From: a virus
Virus record (IMG/VR): IMGVR_UViG_3300010370_000081
Location: 1-39,716 of that record
DNA length: 39,716 nucleotides
Reading direction: 5' to 3' (one strand)
In this document: positions 34,601 through 39,716 of the stretch, piece by piece
Numbering within the stretch: position 1 is the first letter of the stretch
Layout: each line of letters starts with the position of its first letter
Notes under the pieces: generated by a model
The model's input: only the letters and a program-made list of their open reading frames with translations
Database searches by the model: none
What the model was told of the DNA's origin: nothing
Position numbers and translations under genes: made by a program

Positions 34601-37600
34601 TAAAACTTTGATAGTTAAGGATGATGTAGGAGCTGAAAGATTTAAAAATGGATTTATCGTTGATTCATTCAAAGGATTTACGGTATCAGATACAAGAAAT
34701 CCAGAATTTAAAGCGGCAATAGATATAAAACTTCAAGAACTTCTTCCAACAATTGATAGAACATATGTTGATTTAGATCTTGATCTATCCGCAAGCACAA
34801 ATATTCAAAAAGATGGAAATCTAGTATTACTTACAGGTAATACAGTCCCTTATATTGAGCAACCTTTTGCATCAAAAGTAAGAAATTGTGTAGAAAATGT
34901 CATATACGTATGGAACGGTAATATTTTACTCTCACCTGAGGGAGATATTCAGCCAGATATCGATATAAATCCTGATGTAGTTGGTAATATTGATCTATCT
35001 GGTCTTACTGATCTTGTGAATGCTTTGCCTAGCATTGTTGGGCAAGAAAGAATAATAAGTTCAGGCACAGCAACAGAGGAACGAATTTCAACTTCTTCAA
35101 CTCGTGTAAACGAAAGAGGAGGTCCTTTTCGTAGAACGATTACCAGAGATCTTGTAGCTGTAACATCTACCATCACTCAAAGATCTGATATTGATTTTAG
35201 TGCATCAAATATAACTAATACGTTTGATTTTGGTGAATTGGTACAGGATGTATCAATTCAGCAGTTTATCAGACCAAGAAGAGTAAAATTTACTGCTACA
35301 AATTTAAAACCAAATACACGTGTATATCCATATTTTGATGGAATAGCTGTTTCTCAACATTGCATTCCAACTGATAATACCTTTTCTCCTAGTGGAGCCA
35401 AAGGTTCTGCTCTTGTAAGCAATTCAAATGGTATTGTCTATGGATATTTTGATATTCCATCTGAAACGTTTAAAGTTGGAGAGAGAGTATTTAGACTGTG
35501 CGATGTTGATAATCTTGTAGTTGCAGCTGAATCTGTAACTACACAAGCTGCAGCAATATACGCCGCAAGTAATATAACAATTACAAAAGCAAGACATTCT
35601 ATAAATACCAGAATACCTCAAGTTGCAATTAATACTGTAAATGCGGTTAATAGAACCATAACTTCAACACGCGTGTTAAGTTCAACAACTACCACTCAAT
35701 TAGTGGACCCAATAGCACAGACTTTTCTAATAAATGAACCAGATGAAAATGTTCCTGGTATATTTCTCAAAAAACTTGATCTCTATTTTAGAACAAAACA
35801 TCCTACACTTGGAGTAGAAGTTCAGATTAGAGAGGTTGAAAATGGACAACCGACTCTAAATATTGTGCCATTTGGTAGAAAGACATTAACCGCCGCACAG
35901 GTTAATGTAAGTAGTGATGCATCAACTGCAACATCATTTGAATTTGATTCCCCTTTATTCTTGAAATCAAATGTTGAATATTGTTTTGTAGTTATGCCGG
36001 TTGGTTCAAATGACGGTTATACAATTTGGATTGGTGAAGTCGGCGGTGTTGATATTACCACGGGTGCACCAATTTACACAAATAATTCTACTGGTGTGTT
36101 GTTCACATCCTCAACAAATAGAGTATGGACGCCTTTCCAGAAAGAAGATATAAAGTTTGTACTACATAGAAAAAATTTCACCGCTACATCTGGTACAGCT
36201 GTTTATAAGAATTCAAATACTGAATATTTAACAGCAAATAATTTTGCAGGTAATTTTATAGCAGGCGAAAAAATTTATGTATCTAATGCAGTTGTTGTAG
36301 TACCTGCAAATGTTAGTGTTAATACATCATCAAATACCATATCCGTAATCGCTAACGCAACTTCAAATGCACAAACATTGTTTGCAAATGGTAATTACAT
36401 ATATATATCATCAAATACAGGTACTACAACCGAAGTACGATATATAACGAATATACCAAATTCATCTCATGTTACTTTAAATTCTGCTTTAACTTTTGAT
36501 GACGCAAATGCATCAATTGGTAATCTAAAGGCGAATGGTGAACTCTATGCTTATGCATCAAGAATTTCAAGTGATTATGGAGTTATGTTCCTTGAAAGAA
36601 GTACTGCAAATTCGACTGTAGGGTTTACAAATGTTGTAACTGCTACTGCAAATGGTATATTGATAGGTGAAGAGTCTAAAGCCAAAGCAAATCTAGTATC
36701 AGTCGATAGTAAAATATATTCAACCGTAATACCTCAGTTCTCGTATGCTTCACCTATCGGCACAGCAATTTCAATTAAAATGAAAGGAATTTCTGGTTCT
36801 TCACTAGATAGTTCATATACACAAATGAATAGTGATATAGAAACTTTCTATACAGATAAAGAAAGAGTAGTAAGATCTCGATCTAATGAGCTTCAAGGTA
36901 GTTTTGGAAAGAGTATGGAAGTTGCGATACCTTTTGTCGCTACTTCGTCTAAAGTATCTCCATTCATTGACGACATTAAATCTGATATACTAGCCATTAA
37001 AAATGTTATTAATTCAGCAAATAATATCAGTGATGAAACCGATCCAAGTAATGGTTCAGCAAAAGCAAAATATGTCTCAAAGAGAGTAGTTCTTGCAGAA
37101 GGACAAGATGCTGAAGATTTACAAGTATATCTATCAGCATATAAACCTTCAAATACTAATGTTTCTGTTTACGTAAAATTATTGCATGCTGAAGATTCTG
37201 AGTCTATTGATTCAAAATACTGGACATTGATGAATCAAAATACCGCATCATCGGTAGTGTCCAGCAGAATTGATAGAAATGATTTTAAAGAATTCCTGTA
37301 TGACATGCCAACCAAGTATTCAGTTAATGCTGCATCAAATACAGCAATGGCTGATTATCAAATATATGGTACATTTGCAAATACCAATATATCGGCAAAT
37401 GTGATCACCGTATCTAACACGGATCCTCTTCCTATTGGGACTTTAGTGTATTATATCGGTCAAGTTGCATCAATATCAAATGGATTCTATAGTATTCTTA
37501 CGGCAAATACAACAGCTGTTAAACTAGCAACTGCAGGAACACAAACTGAAGTGACTATAACTCCGGCATCATCCGCAAATACAGGTACTCTGTACTACAT

Positions 37601-37778
37601 TCCAAGAACAGCCTTCAAAGATAGATATGAAAGTAATGTTGTATCATATTATTCAAGCACTGGTGCTCATTTTCATAGTTATAAGACTTTTGCGATAAAG
37701 ATAGTTATGACATCCGAGGAAGGATCACATATAGTTCCAAGAATATCGGATATGCGTGCAATTGCCTTACAGACTTAA
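31611..37778 (+). CDS. Giant DUF4815 virion structural protein (baseplate periphery)
   Basis: 2055 residues. The start NFNAAPYFDDYDANNNYHRVLFKPAVAVQARELTQLQTILQDQVEKFG (about 6-53) is the signature of DUF4815 structural proteins of marine myoviruses. Conserved-looking blocks follow: RVEYIDTNKTTIRKGTD, SLDSGQRGSQYGLAYLSIKPG, YDLRDSIDFRPYSNN (about 850) and VQQFIRPRRVKFTATNLKPNTRVYPYFDG (about 1220). Later come DPIAQTFLINEPDENVPGIFLKKLDLYFRTK and VEYCFVVMPVGSNDGYTIWIGE (about 1460). The region 1520-1700 has the beta modules seen in gp7/gp8. AAGAGGG precedes the start. Position between gp8 and the fibre suggests the role of T4 gp9/gp10, linking wedge and fibres; this is inference. Confidence 0.8.
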   Translation: MPLETNFNAAPYFDDYDANNNYHRVLFKPAVAVQARELTQLQTILQDQVEKFGKHIFKDGSVVEGCTLNFDSNYAYIKITDTTTNGSVINVNDYVGNKVVSVSNLQAIVVNSILGLESNDPNLNTLYIKYLNSTTYANGTQQKTFDPDESITIRTTDDVTIATLAIANSNYNPVGNGYAVSISEGTIFNKGFFIRIDPQTIIVSKYNSTPQDVSVGFYTSENIITADIDSTLFDNALGSTNFNAPGANRLKLTANLVVRAVDTVNTTTANTTAFFSLVDFNDGRPVIKFTDPQYARLGAEMAKRTFDESGNYIVNPFELSVSSNTTNPNNLVLETSRGLGYVEGYRVEYIDTNKTTIRKGTDTAYFPNQIITANYGNYTYVNELAGVFDIKVLDDVDLYATAATKLTLGDYSSNTATPTTKIGVAKVRSIEHFSGIPGTPDCQYKLYLSDVNITSGGYSFADVRSFYASDSATIVGYADAVLSSGEAVLRETANPDIIFSLGRDSVQTINTTSTSFFYKTKTTRTFQANGTATLTPPTSHPGGSDTIALTGSLSEANELKFIVIANTAANSVNVSGVTVSVNTASPNVTGSVSFTSNFAVGDYIAVGNSSVFDVRRVVSITNTIHLVANSNFSQTNTAFNIARRFPAGVPIPFNREDSANVVVASDGSSATLSLGVTLASTFVASIYYDVFRNQAVEANKVINKNRFVKIEANTHPSLNQGPWCLGLADVTKIRAVYQGTTYANTNPELSRFFSLDSGQRGSQYGLAYLSIKPGSNHTVGANDRLLIELDHFTPDYSSGIGYFSVSSYPIDDANTSNTSAITTQEIPVYISDTGISYDLRDSIDFRPYSNNTANSATTIANATTNPSINTTLFIDPDGAYAPSPDQNFNTAFSYYLGRKDKVALSTEGKINVVEGAPSTVPVSPRDLEGTMTLGILTIPPYPSLSQSDVKIYQRPEYGVSVDLLQNRRYTMRDIGVIDKKLARLEYYTSLSLLETSAKTLIVKDDVGAERFKNGFIVDSFKGFTVSDTRNPEFKAAIDIKLQELLPTIDRTYVDLDLDLSASTNIQKDGNLVLLTGNTVPYIEQPFASKVRNCVENVIYVWNGNILLSPEGDIQPDIDINPDVVGNIDLSGLTDLVNALPSIVGQERIISSGTATEERISTSSTRVNERGGPFRRTITRDLVAVTSTITQRSDIDFSASNITNTFDFGELVQDVSIQQFIRPRRVKFTATNLKPNTRVYPYFDGIAVSQHCIPTDNTFSPSGAKGSALVSNSNGIVYGYFDIPSETFKVGERVFRLCDVDNLVVAAESVTTQAAAIYAASNITITKARHSINTRIPQVAINTVNAVNRTITSTRVLSSTTTTQLVDPIAQTFLINEPDENVPGIFLKKLDLYFRTKHPTLGVEVQIREVENGQPTLNIVPFGRKTLTAAQVNVSSDASTATSFEFDSPLFLKSNVEYCFVVMPVGSNDGYTIWIGEVGGVDITTGAPIYTNNSTGVLFTSSTNRVWTPFQKEDIKFVLHRKNFTATSGTAVYKNSNTEYLTANNFAGNFIAGEKIYVSNAVVVVPANVSVNTSSNTISVIANATSNAQTLFANGNYIYISSNTGTTTEVRYITNIPNSSHVTLNSALTFDDANASIGNLKANGELYAYASRISSDYGVMFLERSTANSTVGFTNVVTATANGILIGEESKAKANLVSVDSKIYSTVIPQFSYASPIGTAISIKMKGISGSSLDSSYTQMNSDIETFYTDKERVVRSRSNELQGSFGKSMEVAIPFVATSSKVSPFIDDIKSDILAIKNVINSANNISDETDPSNGSAKAKYVSKRVVLAEGQDAEDLQVYLSAYKPSNTNVSVYVKLLHAEDSESIDSKYWTLMNQNTASSVVSSRIDRNDFKEFLYDMPTKYSVNAASNTAMADYQIYGTFANTNISANVITVSNTDPLPIGTLVYYIGQVASISNGFYSILTANTTAVKLATAGTQTEVTITPASSANTGTLYYIPRTAFKDRYESNVVSYYSSTGAHFHSYKTFAIKIVMTSEEGSHIVPRISDMRAIALQT

Positions 37779-37783
37779 TAAAA

Positions 37784-37996
37784 ATGAATTATCTTAAAGT
37801 AAAAGACCATGAAGATCTGGTGAGAGATACTAGATCTTCGGCTATATTAAATACAGATAATAAAGCTTTATTAGCATATAAAGAAAAGAAAAGAAGAGAG
37901 ATGACTCTCAATAAATTAATAGAAGAGCACGAGGAGCTCAAAGACAACATGAAAGAAATCAAAGGGCTTCTCAGGCAGTTAATAGGACAACGATAA
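37784..37996 (+). CDS. Small coiled-coil virion-region protein, 70 aa
   Basis: The start YLKVKDHEDLVRDTRSSAILNTDNKALLAYKEKK followed by a heptad helix (NKLIEEHEELKDNMKEIKGLLRQLI, about 43-67) matches small proteins I recall between the DUF4815 gene and tail-fibre genes of T4-like marine phages; function unknown. It begins six bases after the upstream stop and its stop TAA adjoins the next ATG (TAAATG), so it is in the fibre operon. Confidence 0.75.
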   Translation: MNYLKVKDHEDLVRDTRSSAILNTDNKALLAYKEKKRREMTLNKLIEEHEELKDNMKEIKGLLRQLIGQR

Positions 37997-39716
37997 ATGG
38001 CTATTACTGTATCTACGGTATCAAATACTCAAACATTTAGTGCATGGCTGTCTACTACAAATAGACTTGCCAATTTGATGACTCAAAATACTGTTACTGC
38101 GGATTCATCAAATGGTGGATCTATTACGACAGGTAACAGCTTTGTTAATGGTCATTTTGGTTCTGATTTCCTGTATGTTTCAAATACACTTATCGGTGGA
38201 AATGTATCATCAAATGGTGTATTAAAGATACAAGCAAATGTAGCGTTTACTAACGGTTCGGCAAATATAATAACTATAACCGCAAATTCTACCACTTCCA
38301 ATCTAAGATTTATAGGTACATCGGTGGATATATTACCCTCAGGTAATATATCCATAGGTGGTAATACAACTATTGTTACTTCTTCTAATTTGATAATAAC
38401 TGGCGCAAATATTTTATTTTCTGCTTCTCCAATTAATGGAGATTTAAGTATCGCTAATGCCGTCACTCTTAGTGGAAATTTAATATTTAATTCTGCTGTA
38501 ATAATAGCAAATAACGGGTTCGGGACCAATGGACAAATATTATATTCCAATGGTACCTCAATGTATTGGGGTATATTGGCAAATAATGGTTTAATATCCA
38601 ATAATGGTGGTTTATTTGTCAATGCTAATAACGGTTTAACTGTTAATACATCTGGTGTTTTTGTTACTCAAGGTACTGGTACCGTAGTTAATGCTACTGG
38701 TGTTCACGTTGATGCTAATAACGGTTTAGTATCAAATAGCACTGGTTTATTTGTCAATGCTAATAACGGTTTAGTATCAAATAGCACTGGTTTATTTGTC
38801 AATGCTAATAATGGTATAACTGCCAATTCTACTGGTGTTTTTGTTACTCAAGGTACTGGTACTGTAGTTAATGCCACTGGTGTTCATATCAATTCAACTT
38901 ATATTGCTACGATAAGTTCAAATTCTGCTGCATTTGCCAATGCTTCATCCACTAATACATTTACTGTTGGAACAGCCTCTTATTTTGTGTCCAATGGTAA
39001 TTTAGGCGTTGGAAATTCTGCTCCAGCCCACAAACTTAGAGTGGAGGGATCTCTTTCATTATTATCAGGTATTCACGCCAATGGTTCTTTAGGCTCAAGT
39101 GGACAAGTTTTAACAAGTAACGGGGCTGGCGTTTATTGGTCGACAGCAGCGGGTGGTGTGACATCCGTTAGTTCCGGGAATGGTTTAACCGGAGGTCCTA
39201 TTACATCTACCGGTACTTTATCAGTTCTAGCAAACAATGGTATAACTGCTAACTCTACTGGTGTTTTTGTTACTCAAGGTACCGGTACCGTAGTTAATGC
39301 TACTGGTGTTCATGTCAATTCAACTTATATTGGAACATTAACGGCTAATAATTCTAACAATTTTAATGGTCAACCAGCATCATTTTATACAAATGCTACA
39401 AATTTAGCAACAGGCACAGTCCCTACAGCTAGACTTGGTTCTGGTACTGCTAATTCAATTAATTTTCTTAGTGGTGATCAAACATATAAAACTGCTGTAA
39501 CATCAGTTAGTTCCGGAAATGGTTTAACTGGAGGACCTATTACATCTACAGGTACTCTATCAGTATTAGCTAATAACGGTATAACTGCTAATTCTACTGG
39601 TGTTCACGTCAATGCTAATAATGGTATAACTGCTAATTCTACTGGTGTTTTTGTTACTCAAGGTACTGGTACCGTAGTTAATGCTACTGGTGTTCACGTC
39701 AATGCTAATAATGGTA
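37997..39716 (+). CDS. Tail fibre-like repeat protein, 3'-truncated by window end
   Basis: ATG 37997 directly follows the previous stop, and the frame is open to the window end (573 codons). The N-terminal 60 residues (ITVSTVSNTQTFSAWLSTTN, LANLMTQNTVTADSSNGGSI) look like a baseplate-attachment part. The shaft is made of short beta repeats rich in Asn, Gly, Thr and Val (NNGLVSNSTGLFVNA, STGVFVTQGTGTVVNATGVH). Steps such as GQILYSNGTSMYWG and GQVLTSNGAGVYWS, each followed by a turn, are typical of phage fibre shafts. The receptor-binding tip is outside the window. The many near-identical DNA repeats could recombine and change fibre length. Confidence 0.85.
   Translation, partial: MAITVSTVSNTQTFSAWLSTTNRLANLMTQNTVTADSSNGGSITTGNSFVNGHFGSDFLYVSNTLIGGNVSSNGVLKIQANVAFTNGSANIITITANSTTSNLRFIGTSVDILPSGNISIGGNTTIVTSSNLIITGANILFSASPINGDLSIANAVTLSGNLIFNSAVIIANNGFGTNGQILYSNGTSMYWGILANNGLISNNGGLFVNANNGLTVNTSGVFVTQGTGTVVNATGVHVDANNGLVSNSTGLFVNANNGLVSNSTGLFVNANNGITANSTGVFVTQGTGTVVNATGVHINSTYIATISSNSAAFANASSTNTFTVGTASYFVSNGNLGVGNSAPAHKLRVEGSLSLLSGIHANGSLGSSGQVLTSNGAGVYWSTAAGGVTSVSSGNGLTGGPITSTGTLSVLANNGITANSTGVFVTQGTGTVVNATGVHVNSTYIGTLTANNSNNFNGQPASFYTNATNLATGTVPTARLGSGTANSINFLSGDQTYKTAVTSVSSGNGLTGGPITSTGTLSVLANNGITANSTGVHVNANNGITANSTGVFVTQGTGTVVNATGVHVNANNG
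38654..39699 (+). repeat. Four copies of a roughly 55-bp repeat in the fibre gene
   Basis: Near-identical blocks start at 38654, 38834, 39260 and 39644, each encoding GVFVTQGTGTVVNATGVH with only a few third-base differences. They are in frame and embedded in longer partially repeated segments (also TSVSSGNGLTGGPITSTGTL at about 39160 and 39500). Confidence 0.85.
38714..38803 (+). repeat. Perfect 45-bp tandem duplication in the fibre gene
   Basis: The 45-base unit at 38714-38758 is repeated exactly at 38759-38803 and followed by a diverged third unit. It encodes 15 residues (ANNGLVSNSTGLFVN), one shaft step. Confidence 0.9.

Noticed and set aside
35600-35607. TATAAATA inside the DUF4815 gene (also at 21573-21580 and, on the minus strand, 17555-17548)
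   Set aside because: Exact matches to the late promoter but deep inside genes and not followed by a gene start at a sensible distance; expected by chance in AT-rich DNA.
38152-38622. Minus-strand frame of 156 codons opposite the fibre gene
   Set aside because: Shadow of the repetitive, AT-rich fibre reading frame; no ribosome site or known motifs.

Overview
The window is a contiguous piece of a T4-superfamily myovirus genome, of the kind found in the sea (closest in style to T4-like cyanophages and pelagiphages). The evidence is a colinear set of T4-type genes: gp33, gp59 and gp32 for late transcription and replication, and gp4, gp26, gp48, gp53, gp27, gp5, gp25, gp6, gp7 and gp8 for head completion, hub and baseplate. 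T4-type late promoters (TATAAATA) stand at the right places. The host cannot be read from the sequence. The AT-rich, AGA/ATA-rich structural genes and an alphaproteobacterial-looking lipid gene pair suggest a marine alphaproteobacterium (SAR11 or Roseobacter-like); this is inference.

Layout. (1) 1-3892, plus strand: accessory block with higher G+C than the rest. It holds a 5'-truncated DUF932 gene, several unrecognised genes, a sigma70-like promoter, tRNA-Arg(UCU), a CAU-anticodon tRNA, and small membrane or secreted ORFs. (2) 3896-5679: an AT-rich two-gene cassette of a calcineurin-like phosphoesterase and a GT4 glycosyltransferase, overlapping by ATGA. It looks like the plcP-agt lipid-remodelling pair that marine bacteria use under phosphate starvation, and is the most interesting metabolic content here. 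(3) 5802-7689: gp33, gp59 and gp32. gp32 has its own late promoter, a leader that can fold as a pseudoknot (probable autoregulatory operator) and a strong terminator. (4) 7726-17767, minus strand: from a divergent promoter region near 17.78 kb leftwards come gp4, a conserved virion protein, a tail-tube-like protein, and gp26 with a probable -1 frameshift extension. A second late promoter then serves a holin-like protein and two giant Pro/Thr/Ala-repeat proteins ending in peptidoglycan hydrolase domains (lytic transglycosylase; M15 peptidase). (5) 17818-39716, plus strand: gp48, gp53, gp27, gp5 (no lysozyme domain), a separate gp5-type needle, PAAR tip, gp25, gp6, gp7, an oversized gp8, a 2055-residue DUF4815 protein, a small coiled-coil protein, and a repeat-rich tail-fibre gene cut by the window end.

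How it fits together. gp33 would help RNA polymerase use the TATAAATA promoters, which serve gp32, the holin/hydrolase operon, the baseplate operon and the DUF4815/fibre genes. Cell-wall cutting, done by gp5 lysozyme in T4, seems to have moved to the two giant minus-strand tail proteins. The tRNAs match codons frequent in the structural genes. The lipid cassette may let the phage recover phosphate from membrane phospholipids, or alter the envelope, during infection. All identifications rest on reading the translated sequence and recalled family features; no searches were run.
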